Numbered from the stretch's first letter, positions 7,723 through 16,000 are shown. The stretch is 48,043 nucleotides of DNA from Alphaproteobacteria bacterium UBA2966 (GCA_002348365.1 DEBC01000025.1:8474-56516), one strand, 5' to 3'. Notes: a model not told the origin generated them from the letters alone. Made by a program: numbers and translations.

Positions 7723-8271
7723 CTATCGATGCTCGGGCACGTAGCTTTCGGCATCTTGCCAGAAGCTGAACGGAAACAGGAAGGCGATCGACTTCTCGTT
7801 GGTGATCGCCCAATCGATGCCTTCGTCAACGCTGTCCAGATCGCCTGGACTTTCGACCGAAATACATTTGACGCCCGACGCTTCCATCACGCCCTGCACG
7901 GCATCTCCCATAGGTACCTGGGCATCAATGCGTTCACCCGCGCTGCCCCGGTGACTGACCAGCATGACGATTGGAATGTTGTAATAGTTCGTGAGCGAAC
8001 AGACCGCGTTTACGATATTCCCGTAGCCTGAATTCTGCATGACGATTGCAGGCCTTCGGCCGGCAAGGTAGGCCCCGGCAAGGATACCAATCCCCTCCTC
8101 TTCCCGGGTTACGGGTGTATAGGTCACGTCCTCGTCAGTCTCCAGAATCTCGATAACTTCACCGAGAAGACTGCATGGGACCGATACGAAGAAATCGACG
8201 CCATGGTTGCGCACGCGTTCGTAGAGTTGCCCCGCCGGACTGTTGGATTTTACGGCTGCTTCAGTGCTCAT
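7723..8271 (-). CDS. comD: Sulfopyruvate decarboxylase alpha subunit (Pyr domain)
   Basis: The 182-residue protein carries the pyrimidine-binding domain of ThDP enzymes. The catalytic acidic region is TREEEGIGI (residues 56-62), followed by GAYLAGRRPAIVMQNSGYGN, typical of ComD. It pairs with the beta subunit encoded 9 nt downstream; the active site forms between the two chains. The final residues FPFSFWQDAESYVPEHR extend past the usual core. No sulfolactate dehydrogenase or Xsc gene is adjacent, so the source and fate of the sulfonate are not visible here; a TauE/SafE-type exporter lies about 7 kb away. Confidence 0.8.
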   Translation of the reverse strand: MSTEAAVKSNSPAGQLYERVRNHGVDFFVSVPCSLLGEVIEILETDEDVTYTPVTREEEGIGILAGAYLAGRRPAIVMQNSGYGNIVNAVCSLTNYYNIPIVMLVSHRGSAGERIDAQVPMGDAVQGVMEASGVKCISVESPGDLDSVDEGIDWAITNEKSIAFLFPFSFWQDAESYVPEHR

Positions 8272-8312
8272 AGTGATTCATTCCGCCCTGCTGAGTTAGG
8301 CGCATTCAATCG

Positions 8313-8349
8313 GAAGTGTTGCCTTGGCGCAAATCCCGGACAACGCTTC
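8313..8349. promoter_or_regulatory. Imperfect inverted repeat in the comD/M14 divergent region
   Basis: GAAGTGTTG (8313-8321) and CAACGCTTC (8341-8349) are inverted copies with 8 of 9 matches, in the 134-bp gap between the divergent sulfopyruvate decarboxylase and M14-family genes. The position suits an operator serving both. No binding protein is identified; a broken TetR gene is nearby at 9350-10021. Confidence 0.3.
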
Positions 8350-8405
8350 TGAACACAGCCCCACAAAGTTCCGGATTTCAGACGCGAATCAACCACATCT
8401 CTGAC

Positions 8406-9353
8406 ATGCCAGCTCGATCAAAACTAACGCCCGTCGACCTCTCCCGATGGAGGAATGGCAACAACGGCATCGACTTCACAACGACACTTGAATCGGGTCG
8501 AGCAGGTCCACACGCGATGATTATGGCGCTGATACACGGAAATGAATTATGTGGCGCACATGCCATCACATTTCTCCACGAACATCTGACGCAACCCGTC
8601 AAGGGGCGTATCTCGCTGGCATTGGGTAATATCGCGGCCTACCGCAGATTTGAAAGCAAGAATATCGGAGCCTCCCGATATCTCGACGAAGACATGAATC
8701 GTGTTTGGAGTGGCGATCGACTGGAAGGACCGTCAAACTCCGTCGAACTGCGCAGGGCCCGGGAACTGCGTCCACTTGTGGACAAGGTCGACTTTCTGCT
8801 CGATCTGCATGCGATGGAGAACACGGGTCCACCCCTGATCCTGTCGGGCCCACTGGATCGCTCGGTGGAGCTGGCCAGGTGGCTCGGCACACCTCAGTTC
8901 ATCGTCCGAGACGCTGGACATGCCAACGGGACGCGGCTCCGCGATTATTCGAATTTCTCTTCAAATGATCATCATCACACAGCGTTGCTTATCGAATGCG
9001 GACAGCGCGAAGACCCTGAAAGTGCGCGAGTCGCCATCGATGCGTCATTGAAATTCCTGTTGTCCCTCGACCTCATTCGCCCGCTCCCGAGCGCCATGTT
9101 CCAGCCATTGCAGCCAATGTCTTCACAAGACACCATTCAGGTCACGGACGCCGTCACAGTGGATACCGACGCCTTCAGTTTTCTTATCGACGTCGAGGGA
9201 TTCCAGGTGATCGATCGGGCAGGCACCGTCATCGCTCGAGACGGCGACCGGCCGATAATGACGCCCTATGATTCTTGTGTTCTGGTGATGCCGTCGCGTG
9301 AGGCAAAGCGGGGCCAGACGGCTGTCCGCTTCGGGCACGTGGTGACCGACTAG
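8406..9353 (+). CDS. Succinylglutamate desuccinylase/aspartoacylase-family hydrolase
   Basis: This 315-residue M14-like zinc hydrolase would cleave an N-acyl amino acid or similar amide. Zinc ligands are visible: HGNE (His44, Glu47) and LDLHAM (His135), with the catalytic Glu197 in LLIECGQ and the substrate-binding DMNRVW (Asn98-Arg99) typical of AstE/ASPA enzymes. The C-terminal 100 residues form the beta-domain that narrows the active site. I chose ATG at 8406; in-frame codons upstream lack family similarity. The stop codon overlaps the stop of the convergent TetR gene. The exact substrate is unknown. Confidence 0.8.
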   Translation: MPARSKLTPVDLSRWRNGNNGIDFTTTLESGRAGPHAMIMALIHGNELCGAHAITFLHEHLTQPVKGRISLALGNIAAYRRFESKNIGASRYLDEDMNRVWSGDRLEGPSNSVELRRARELRPLVDKVDFLLDLHAMENTGPPLILSGPLDRSVELARWLGTPQFIVRDAGHANGTRLRDYSNFSSNDHHHTALLIECGQREDPESARVAIDASLKFLLSLDLIRPLPSAMFQPLQPMSSQDTIQVTDAVTVDTDAFSFLIDVEGFQVIDRAGTVIARDGDRPIMTPYDSCVLVMPSREAKRGQTAVRFGHVVTD

Positions 9354-10021
9354 GGGTGGAATCCTGGAGTGGGTTGACGCGAATCGCGGACATTCTGGAT
9401 CGTGATAAAATCTACAAGTCCGCGCATCAAAACCAGTCGAAGTGTTCGCGTCAGTTCGCGCCCCTGAAGGTCGTCGCGTCGCGTGTACCACTCCAGCATG
9501 GCGCCGTTGATGGAACCCATGATGAGAGCGGTAAGCTCCGAACTTTTTAGATCCGTCCGAAAGCGGCTGCGCATCCATCCCAGCTTGATGATGCCCTCGA
9601 CCGTCCTGTGCAGGTGCCCCACAAGAGTCATAAGTTTGGTGCGAACCTCTTCATCGCTATTCCGCAGCTCCATTTGTATGAGGATGAGGAACACCATGTA
9701 GTCCGCCCAGGTCGATGCGACCTGGGACATGCCGTGGACGAACGCCACCAGTTTCTCTTGTGCTGTTTCGGGGGCCTTTGCGATCTTTTCGATGACCGGT
9801 TCTATGACGTATTCGCGGACGCGATCGAGAACGCCTGAAAATACCTGAGCCTCATCTCAATAGTGCGTTCGAACGACGTGTTCAGGCAGGCTTGCCGTCT
9901 GACAGATGGCGTTGAACGACGTCGCTTGATAACCGCGACTGTTATAGAGCTTCATCGCCGCACTCAAGATGCGGTCCTGAACTCGACTGCGATCTGAAAC
10001 TTCGGCTGCCGCCCTGGCCAA
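9350..10021 (-). pseudogene. TetR-family regulator with in-frame TGA
   Basis: Starting at TTG (10019-10021), the frame gives a standard TetR DNA-binding domain: RSRVQDRILSAAMKLYNSRG, then ATSFNAICQTASLPEHVVRTHY. An in-frame TGA at 9857-9859 follows HY, exactly where the recognition helix passes to helix 4. The frame then continues DEAQVFSGVLDRVREYVIEP through a normal ligand-binding domain (about 150 residues) to TAG at 9350-9352. CGA to TGA is the simplest single change. With the lesion repaired the length is about 223 residues, normal for TetR. The natural product would be a 50-residue peptide, so the regulator is probably lost. Confidence 0.78.
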
Positions 10022-10035
10022 GACCCGTCCTCACT

Positions 10036-10057
10036 ACCAAACAGTTGAATACCAAAC
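10036..10057. repeat. Direct repeat ACCAAAC upstream of the TetR pseudogene
   Basis: ACCAAAC occurs at 10036-10042 and 10051-10057, 15 bp apart, just upstream of the TetR start. It could be part of the autoregulatory site of the broken regulator. The short length makes chance occurrence possible. Confidence 0.25.
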
Positions 10058-10125
10058 GCGTACGTACCCACTGAACCTAGGAGCGCGACTCCACCAAGTC
10101 AATCGCCTGGAACCGCCCTCAGACT

Positions 10126-10596
10126 TCATTTTGGCTTCCACTGGTTAATCAACTGTTTGGCGGCGCTGACTTCCGCAGAGCTGGAGTCCCGCGACAGACT
10201 GTTGACCGCCTCAATGGCCCACGCATGCCCGCTTGCTGCAGCCAGACCGAGCCATTTCATCGCCTGGACGGGGTTGCTGACGACTCCGTGACCCTTTGCA
10301 TAGAGTTCTCCCAGATTCAGCTGTGCCTGAACATGCCCCTGGTCAGCCGCCGCCCTGTACCAGTGTGCAGCGCGGACGAAATCCTGCGCGACGCCCGTGC
10401 CGGTGCGGAACATTCCTGCAATGGCTGCCTGGGCATCTGCATCACCAGCTTCCGCCAGTGGCAACCAGTTTTCACGCGCGGTTTGATAGTCTCCGCCATC
10501 GAAAGCCTGTAATCCGTCCGCAAAATCAGCGAATGCGGGACCGCCTGACAGGCAAAGGCAAAGCCAGACCAATCCGACGACGCGATTTGCGTTCAT
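10126..10596 (-). CDS. Secreted Sel1-repeat (TPR-like) protein
   Basis: The 156-residue product begins with a signal peptide (MNANRVVGLVWLCLCLSGGPAFA, landmark only). It then has an FADGLQAFDGGDYQTARENW helix pair and at least two Sel1-like repeats: AGDADAQAAIAGMFRTGTGV with FVRAAHWYRAAADQGH, and AQLNLGELYAKGHGV with NPVQAMKWLGLAAASGH. Sel1 repeats form right-handed superhelices that bind proteins; a periplasmic scaffold role is likely but the partner is unknown. I preferred the ATG at 10596 over the one at 10602 because a GGAA element is better spaced. It is divergent from the YHS-domain gene. Confidence 0.8.
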   Translation of the reverse strand: MNANRVVGLVWLCLCLSGGPAFADFADGLQAFDGGDYQTARENWLPLAEAGDADAQAAIAGMFRTGTGVAQDFVRAAHWYRAAADQGHVQAQLNLGELYAKGHGVVSNPVQAMKWLGLAAASGHAWAIEAVNSLSRDSSSAEVSAAKQLINQWKPK

Positions 10597-10798
10597 GGGC
10601 ATATTCCAGAGAGAAAGCACGAGAACAGCATGCACCTGATATGGAGACAATTCGAGAACTGGCTCGCACGAACACACATCTTTGATCCACCGTGAAGCCT
10701 GGCCGGCGGCGAAAGGGTTGAATCTCCAGACGACCACCCCGACATGTACCGTGGAGGCCACGACAGGGTGGCACAGATCGATTGGGGAGGCTCAAGCT

Positions 10799-11275
10799 AT
10801 GCGTTATGCGTTCCGAAGGCCCTGGGGTGCCGTTCCTGCACTGTTGATCGTGGTTATGACCGTGTTTCTGTGGCGCCCTGCTGCGGCCTTGGAACCTGTA
10901 TTCGCACCTGGCGGTATTGCCATCAAGGGCGCCGATCCTGTGGCCTATTTCGTCGATGGAAAGCCCCGTATCGGGAGCGAGCAATACAGCCATGACTGGA
11001 ACGGCGCGAAATGGCTGTTCGTCAGCGCTGAGAATCGTGACAAATTTGCGGCGAATCCAGAAAGTTATGCGCCACAGTTTGGCGGGTACTGTGCCTACGC
11101 AGTTGGAAACGGCTACACCGCCAAGATCGAGCCGGACGCCTGGACGATCGTCGATAACAAACTCTACCTGAACTACAACAAGGCGGTTCGATTGCTGTGG
11201 ACGGCCCGACAGTCGCACTACATCAGCGAAGCCACCAAGAATTGGCCGAAAATTCTCGACGGATCATTGGGTTAG
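10799..11275 (+). CDS. Secreted YHS-domain protein
   Basis: The 158-residue protein has a hydrophobic N-terminal segment (ALLIVVMTVFLWRPAAA, about residues 14-30) that should act as signal peptide or anchor. It is followed by a YHS-type domain: AIKGADPVAYF, then WLFVSAENRDKFAANPESYAPQFGGYCAYAV. These proteins are linked to metal binding in the cell envelope; here the single GGYC cysteine and nearby His/Tyr residues are the candidate ligands. It is a stand-alone gene with a strong hairpin 60 bp downstream. The exact role is not known. Confidence 0.8.
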   Translation: MRYAFRRPWGAVPALLIVVMTVFLWRPAAALEPVFAPGGIAIKGADPVAYFVDGKPRIGSEQYSHDWNGAKWLFVSAENRDKFAANPESYAPQFGGYCAYAVGNGYTAKIEPDAWTIVDNKLYLNYNKAVRLLWTARQSHYISEATKNWPKILDGSLG

Positions 11276-11336
11276 TCGAGGAGTCGCGCGGCCACTGAGC
11301 GGCCCGAATCACTGCAGACTGGTTATGGCGGCCTAA

Positions 11337-11355
11337 GGCACCCGAACAGGGTGCC
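11337..11355 (+). terminator. Perfect hairpin after the YHS gene
   Basis: GGCACCC (11337-11343) and GGGTGCC (11349-11355) form a perfect 7-bp stem with loop GAACA; flanking GGCC blocks could extend it. No T-run follows, so it may be a weak or Rho-assisted terminator. The remaining gap up to the accB start at 11493 has a TTGACA at 11364-11369 but no good -10. Confidence 0.45.
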
Positions 11356-11492
11356 GGCCCAAGTTGACACTGACAGCCCCGATATGCTTCGTAAGCGCGC
11401 GCTCAACGGACGCTTTCTGCATCGGCGTCCCGCGAGATTCGCGATCGAAAATGATCATCCGTTCGGAAAAACGAGCCGAAAGGGGCCGCGCG

Positions 11493-11984
11493 GTGTCACT
11501 CACCTACGAAGACGTTCAGGAAATCCTCAAGATCATCGACCAGTCGTCGACCAAGGAAATTCACATCGAGGTCGATGACTTCAAGCTGATCGTACGCAAG
11601 CACGGCGCCGATGGCGCCCCCGCGGTGACCACGACCGCGACTCCACCGGCCCCGGCCCCGGCAAGCAGCGCACCAGCACCTGCGGAACCGGAGCCCGCAC
11701 AGGCCGCTCAGGACACCTCCAAGACAGAGGCTCCCAGCGCGACAGCGCAATCTCTCAACTCGCCCCTGGCAGGAACTTTCTATCGCGCACCCTCGCCCGG
11801 CGCCGATCCTTTCGTCGAAGAAGGTGCCAAGGTTTCAACCGGCGACACGGTGTGTATTCTCGACGTGATGAAGGTCATGAACACGCTCAAAGCACCCTGT
11901 GATGGCGTCGTCCTCAGCATCCCGGTAGAGAACGCAGAAGCCGTATCGGCCGGACAACCGGTCATGTGGTTCGAGCCCAAATAG
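11493..11984 (+). CDS. accB: Biotin carboxyl carrier protein
   Basis: The 163-residue protein carries biotin for a multi-subunit carboxylase. An N-terminal helix (SLTYEDVQEILKIID) and the KEIHIEVDDFKLIVRK strand pair match AccB. A 40-residue Ala/Pro linker follows, then the C-terminal biotinyl domain (SPLAGTFYRAPSPGADPFV) with the biotin site VMKVMN (Lys127). The usual AMKM/AMKL is VMKV here. The start is GTG at 11493 with AGGGG about 8 nt upstream. It lies 22 nt before accC and, with the carboxyltransferase gene, forms an operon. It could serve acetyl-CoA carboxylase or the pyruvate-type carboxyltransferase downstream. Confidence 0.85.
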   Translation: MSLTYEDVQEILKIIDQSSTKEIHIEVDDFKLIVRKHGADGAPAVTTTATPPAPAPASSAPAPAEPEPAQAAQDTSKTEAPSATAQSLNSPLAGTFYRAPSPGADPFVEEGAKVSTGDTVCILDVMKVMNTLKAPCDGVVLSIPVENAEAVSAGQPVMWFEPK

Positions 11985-12006
11985 TTACGAGCAGCGCGGC
12001 CAACAA

Positions 12007-13380
12007 ATGCTGAAACGAGTCCTCATTGCCAATCGCGGCGAGATCGCCGTGCGTGTCATCCGTGCCTGCCGGGAACTCGGTATCGAGACAGTTGCTGTCT
12101 ATTCGGAAGCGGACCATGACTCACTGCACGTCCGGCTGGCCGACAAGGCCGTTTGTATCGGCCCGGCCCAAGCGACGCGGAGCTACCTCAATACCGGATC
12201 GCTGATCGGCGCCGCCATGTATGTGAAGGCGGACGGAATTCATCCGGGTTACGGATTCCTTGCTGAGAATGCCGACTTCTCGGATGAATGCGTTGATGCT
12301 GGGATCAAATTCGTCGGTCCAACAGGCAAATCCATTCGCCAGATGGCCGACAAGGCGGTTGCGCGGACCATGGCAGCGGAAGCGGGCGTTCCCACAGTAC
12401 CCGGTTCGGACGGAAAGGCTGTGGACGTCGCCGAACTGGCAGCCGTCGCAGACGAGATCGGGTACCCGGTACTGATCAAGGCCGCGGCAGGTGGCGGCGG
12501 CCGGGGCATGATGCTTGCTGAGAATCCCGACCAGTTGTCCCAGAATGCCATGACCGCCCAGGCCGAGGCCCAAGCTGCGTTTGGCGATTCCTCGATCTAT
12601 CTGGAGAAATACATCGGCAATGCGCGCCATGTTGAGGTCCAGGTTCTGGGCGATGGAAAAGGCGGCGTGATTCACGTCGGTGAACGCGATTGCTCTATGC
12701 AACGGCGCCATCAAAAGATCGTTGAAGAGGGCCCCTGCCCCGTCATTACGCGCAATCTGCGCAATGGATTGCACGAGGCCGCCGTCGCACTCTCCGCGAG
12801 CGTCGACTATGAGGGTGCCGGAACGGTGGAGTTCCTTGTCGATCTAGATGCCAAGGCCTTTTACTTCATCGAAATGAACACCCGAATTCAGGTGGAACAT
12901 CCAGTGACCGAGGTGCTGACCGGTGTCGACCTGGTTCGCGAGCAGTTGCTGATCGCCGGAGGCGAAGGCATGTCGCTGAAACAGAAAGACGTCAAACTGC
13001 GCGGACACGCCATCGAATGCCGTGTGAACGCGGAGGACGGCGCCCGCAACTTCATGCCCTCTCCCGGTACACTTGTTGAATACATCGCGCCCGGTGGACC
13101 CGGTGTGCGGGTCGATTCTCATTGCTACGCGGGATATACCGTTCCGCCCTACTACGATTCGATGATCGCCAAGATCATTGTGTGGGCACCAGACCGCACC
13201 GAAGCCATCGACCGCATGCGAACCGCCCTTGCGGGCTACGTGATCGATGGCATCCCGTCCACGATCCCCTTCCATTTGGCGCTGCTTGATACGGATGCAT
13301 TTCGCAAGAGCAAGTTCAACACACAGTGGCTCGAGAAAAATATTGAAGATGTGATGCCACAGGAGAGCATGACGGCATGA
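12007..13380 (+). CDS. accC: Biotin carboxylase (AccC type)
   Basis: This 457-residue ATP-grasp enzyme carboxylates biotin on the carrier protein using bicarbonate and ATP. Visible signatures: KRVLIANRGEIAVRV at the N-terminus, GIHPGYGFLAENADF near 75, the glycine-rich ATP loop KAAAGGGGRGMM near 158-169, and the catalytic block EMNTRIQVEHPVTE near 290. Length is normal for AccC. The stop overlaps the next start as ATGA (13377-13380), so it is translationally coupled to the carboxyltransferase gene, which points to a joint three-subunit enzyme rather than only acetyl-CoA carboxylase. Confidence 0.9.
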   Translation: MLKRVLIANRGEIAVRVIRACRELGIETVAVYSEADHDSLHVRLADKAVCIGPAQATRSYLNTGSLIGAAMYVKADGIHPGYGFLAENADFSDECVDAGIKFVGPTGKSIRQMADKAVARTMAAEAGVPTVPGSDGKAVDVAELAAVADEIGYPVLIKAAAGGGGRGMMLAENPDQLSQNAMTAQAEAQAAFGDSSIYLEKYIGNARHVEVQVLGDGKGGVIHVGERDCSMQRRHQKIVEEGPCPVITRNLRNGLHEAAVALSASVDYEGAGTVEFLVDLDAKAFYFIEMNTRIQVEHPVTEVLTGVDLVREQLLIAGGEGMSLKQKDVKLRGHAIECRVNAEDGARNFMPSPGTLVEYIAPGGPGVRVDSHCYAGYTVPPYYDSMIAKIIVWAPDRTEAIDRMRTALAGYVIDGIPSTIPFHLALLDTDAFRKSKFNTQWLEKNIEDVMPQESMTA

Positions 13381-14837
13381 GCAGGAAACTTCGGATCTGG
13401 GAGACAGCACTCCGCGATGCCCATCAGAGCCTTTGGGCGACACGTATGACCAGCGACATGATGGAACCCATCATCCCAACGATGGATGCAGCCGGGTACG
13501 GCATTCTGGGTGTGGCAGGATCAGCCGTCTTCGAGTCCTGCATCTACTATCTCGCGGAAGATCCCTGGGAACGGCTGCGGATGATCCAGAAGTCGGCCCC
13601 GAACACCATGAAGAATGTCTATATCCGCAGCCTCAACGTGTTGGGCTGGGACCTGTTTGCTGACGACGTATTTCCCCTGACCATCGACACCCTGACCCGC
13701 TACGGTATCAACTGCATCAATACATTCGACGCCTTGAACGATACCGCAAACATGGCGGTGTCGATCAAAGCAACCAAGGCTGCGGGCCTGCACGCTGTGG
13801 GCTCCATCGTCTTCAGCGAAAGTCCGGTCCACACGGACGAGCACTTTGTCGAGAAGGCCAAAGAACTCGTCGCACTGGGCGTGGATGCGGTGCAGATCAA
13901 GGATTCGGGTGCTTTACTCACGCCGGACAGGGTCCGCACCTTGGTCCCGGCCATCCGCACGGCGATCGGTGAGGATATCGATCTCCATATGCACACCCAT
14001 TGCACGTCGGGGCTCGGCCCGCTCGTCGCGCTTGAGTCCATGCCGCTTGGTGTCGACGTCATTCACACTGCGATCTCGCCGATCGCCCATGCGACTTCCA
14101 ATCCACCGACTGAACTGATTGTTCAAGAGGCCTTGAACCAGGGCGTCGACATCGATGTCGACATAAACAAAGTGAATGAGATTGCCGAACATTTCCGGCA
14201 GCAGGCCATCAAGAACGACATGCCCATCGGGGCGCCTGTCGCATATGACCCTGGCCTCTTCCGTCACCAGGTACCCGGCGGCATGCGGAGCAATCTCGAA
14301 AAGCAGATGCAGGAGATCGGCCTGCACGACAAGTTGCCGGCCGTGCTCGAGGAAATCGTGCAGATGCGCGAGGAACTCGGCTGGCCGATCATGGTCAGCC
14401 CCATGTCTCAGTTTATCGGCGTCCAGGCCCTGCTTAACGTCGTGGAAACCGAGCGCTACACAACGATTCAAACCGAGATCAAGAACTACGTGCTGGGTTG
14501 GTACGGTCAACTCGCCGCCCCTGTCGATCCCAACATCATGGACAAAATCGCAGACGGCGAGGAACCTATCACGGACCGGCCTGGTGCGCTGCTCGAGCCC
14601 ATGGTTGAGAGCTTCCGCGCCCAACATGGACCGTTCGAGTCGGACGAGGAGCTCATCCTCGCCATGCACTTCAAGCCCAAGCTTCTCGACGAATGGCGCG
14701 AGGCCCGCAAGGTGCGTGCCGGTCGTCCGACGGCGAAGACTCCTGTTGCGACCCTGATCAAGGAACTCGCGCATCGGCCGGACGTCAGTTACGTATTCGT
14801 GGAGAAAGGCAGCACCCGGGTCAGTCACGTCGCGTAA
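13377..14837 (+). CDS. Pyruvate carboxylase/oxaloacetate decarboxylase-type carboxyltransferase subunit
   Basis: The 486-residue protein has the HMGL-like carboxyltransferase barrel of PycB/OadA. Signatures are ETALRDAHQSLWATRM (Asp14 metal ligand), FDALNDTANM, the QIKDSGALLTP segment with the likely carbamylated Lys175, and HMHTHCTSG (metal His206 and His208), then AISPIAHATSNPPTE. A C-terminal conserved domain follows, but no biotin domain, so the separate accB product must supply biotin. It would move CO2 between carboxybiotin and pyruvate/oxaloacetate or a related acid. No membrane OadB-type Na+ pump gene is adjacent, which favours a soluble carboxylase. True substrate is unproven. Confidence 0.82.
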   Translation: MSRKLRIWETALRDAHQSLWATRMTSDMMEPIIPTMDAAGYGILGVAGSAVFESCIYYLAEDPWERLRMIQKSAPNTMKNVYIRSLNVLGWDLFADDVFPLTIDTLTRYGINCINTFDALNDTANMAVSIKATKAAGLHAVGSIVFSESPVHTDEHFVEKAKELVALGVDAVQIKDSGALLTPDRVRTLVPAIRTAIGEDIDLHMHTHCTSGLGPLVALESMPLGVDVIHTAISPIAHATSNPPTELIVQEALNQGVDIDVDINKVNEIAEHFRQQAIKNDMPIGAPVAYDPGLFRHQVPGGMRSNLEKQMQEIGLHDKLPAVLEEIVQMREELGWPIMVSPMSQFIGVQALLNVVETERYTTIQTEIKNYVLGWYGQLAAPVDPNIMDKIADGEEPITDRPGALLEPMVESFRAQHGPFESDEELILAMHFKPKLLDEWREARKVRAGRPTAKTPVATLIKELAHRPDVSYVFVEKGSTRVSHVA

Positions 14838-14857
14838 GCGGCTACTCCGGCACCGGC

Positions 14858-15598
14858 ATGGAGTTCCTTGCCGATTCGCTGACCACATCACTCCTCTATG
14901 CGGTGATTGCCGCCGTCGTCTCAGGCGTGCTTTTTGGATTTGCGGGATTCGGCGCCGGGCTCATCATGTCGCCCCTGTTCGCCGTCATCTTCAGCCCCAC
15001 CGACGCCATCGCGATCGTCACACTGACCAGCACGACCGCCGTAGTCCTGCTATGGCCGCAGATCAAGCGGCGGGTGCAGATTCGCGAGGCGTTGCCCGTT
15101 GCGCTCTGTGGTGCTCTGACAATTCCCTTCGGGACCTACATCCTGCTCGCTATCGACGCGGAACTCATGCGCCGCGGCATTGGCGGTGTCGTACTCTTTT
15201 TTGCACTGATCATGCTCACCGGATGGACCTACCGGGGGCCGCGTGGTTCGATCGCGGGCGGGCTGACTGGCCTTGCGTCCGGTGTGGTCGCCGGTTCAGC
15301 CGCAACGTCAGGGCCTATCTATTCACTCTATCTCCTGTCCGCCCCGGTCGAGGCAGCAGTGACACGGGCGAACATCCTGTTCGTCTCGACGATATTCCCC
15401 ATCAGCACGATCGTCTCCATGGCGGCGCAGGGGGCCATCGGTTCTCAGACACTCGTCAGGTTTGCCCTGATCCTGCTGCCCTACGCGCTGGGGATCTGGG
15501 TGGGTGCCCGAATCTTCACCAGGTCGTCCGATCAGCTATACCGGCGTGTTGCGCTCTGGTTCATCTTCGCCGTCGGGCTGTTCGTCGTCGTGATTTAG
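14858..15598 (+). CDS. TauE/SafE-family sulfite/anion exporter
   Basis: The 246-residue protein is an integral membrane protein with about eight hydrophobic helices (e.g. LLYAVIAAVVSGVLFGFAGF, LPVALCGALTIPFGTYILLA). The paired repeats containing GFAGFGAGLIMSPLFAV and GLASGVVAGSAATSGPI are the TauE/SafE (DUF81) signature. The family exports sulfite, sulfoacetate and related organic anions. It lies 20 nt after the carboxyltransferase gene and could be co-transcribed with it. A sulfonate connection to the sulfopyruvate decarboxylase 7 kb upstream is speculative. A strong bidirectional terminator follows at 15629-15662. Confidence 0.82.
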   Translation: MEFLADSLTTSLLYAVIAAVVSGVLFGFAGFGAGLIMSPLFAVIFSPTDAIAIVTLTSTTAVVLLWPQIKRRVQIREALPVALCGALTIPFGTYILLAIDAELMRRGIGGVVLFFALIMLTGWTYRGPRGSIAGGLTGLASGVVAGSAATSGPIYSLYLLSAPVEAAVTRANILFVSTIFPISTIVSMAAQGAIGSQTLVRFALILLPYALGIWVGARIFTRSSDQLYRRVALWFIFAVGLFVVVI

Positions 15599-15628
15599 AG
15601 TCGCTGTTCTCCCTGCCATCGAAAGTAG

Positions 15629-15662
15629 CGGCGCGGCCGTATGGCAATGCCTGGCCGCGCCG
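15629..15662. terminator. Bidirectional hairpin terminator between convergent genes
   Basis: CGGCGCGGCC (15629-15638) and GGCCGCGCCG (15653-15662) form a perfect 10-bp GC stem, with a small inner GGC/GCC pairing in the 14-nt loop. It lies between the end of the TauE/SafE gene and the end of the convergent lipoprotein gene. No T-run is present, as is common in GC-rich genomes. Confidence 0.65.
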
Positions 15663-15686
15663 GTCCCCTAATGCGATTACAGATTG

Positions 15687-15857
15687 TCAGGTCTTGGGTT
15701 GGACGAACGTCTTGTCCAAACCGTCGAACCAGATTCGCTCCTCGTACTGGCCCTCGTTGTAGAATTGCCAGTCGCCGTCAGAATGCTGACAGGCGGAGAG
15801 CGCAAAACTGACTGCCAACACAAATACCACGCCGGTTAACGTTGTCACCTTTTGCAT
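15687..15857 (-). CDS. Small predicted lipoprotein
   Basis: The 56-residue product has a signal peptide with a lipobox: MQKVTTLTGVVFVLAVS then FALSAC, so Cys24 would be lipidated and the mature part is about 33 residues (QHSDGDWQFYNEGQYEERIW and a charged tail). It resembles entericidin-sized or assembly-accessory lipoproteins only in size; I recognise no family. The start is the Met that begins a clean signal peptide. It is a single gene read toward the TauE/SafE gene. Confidence 0.6.
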   Translation of the reverse strand: MQKVTTLTGVVFVLAVSFALSACQHSDGDWQFYNEGQYEERIWFDGLDKTFVQPKT

Positions 15858-15951
15858 TTTTGGTGTCCCCCAACGAGTATGGCGCAACGGCGGAACGCCG
15901 ATGACCTGCTAACACTTGTTCATCGGAATCCTTCCGTGCCACTCACGCCTG

Positions 15952-15967
15952 CTCACAGTATTGTGAG
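15952..15967. promoter_or_regulatory. 16-bp palindrome upstream of the M20 peptidase gene
   Basis: CTCACA (15952-15957), spacer GTAT, TGTGAG (15962-15967) is a perfect inverted repeat 33 bp before the GTG start at 16001. It resembles the operator of a dimeric regulator such as GntR type, though no regulator gene is next to it. Confidence 0.4.
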
Positions 15968-16000
15968 ACGAAATGCCGATGCGCCAGGGAGGAACAACGC

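Noticed and set aside
11364..11392. Sigma70 promoter for accB from TTGACA at 11364-11369
   Set aside because: No -10 element within 15-19 bp resembles TATAAT; the best AT stretch (TATGCT at 11383) has a 13-bp spacer.
13914..14891. Minus-strand open frame (325 codons) opposite the carboxyltransferase gene
   Set aside because: The plus-strand gene has clear metal-site motifs and codon bias; the antisense frame has no motif or ribosome-binding site.
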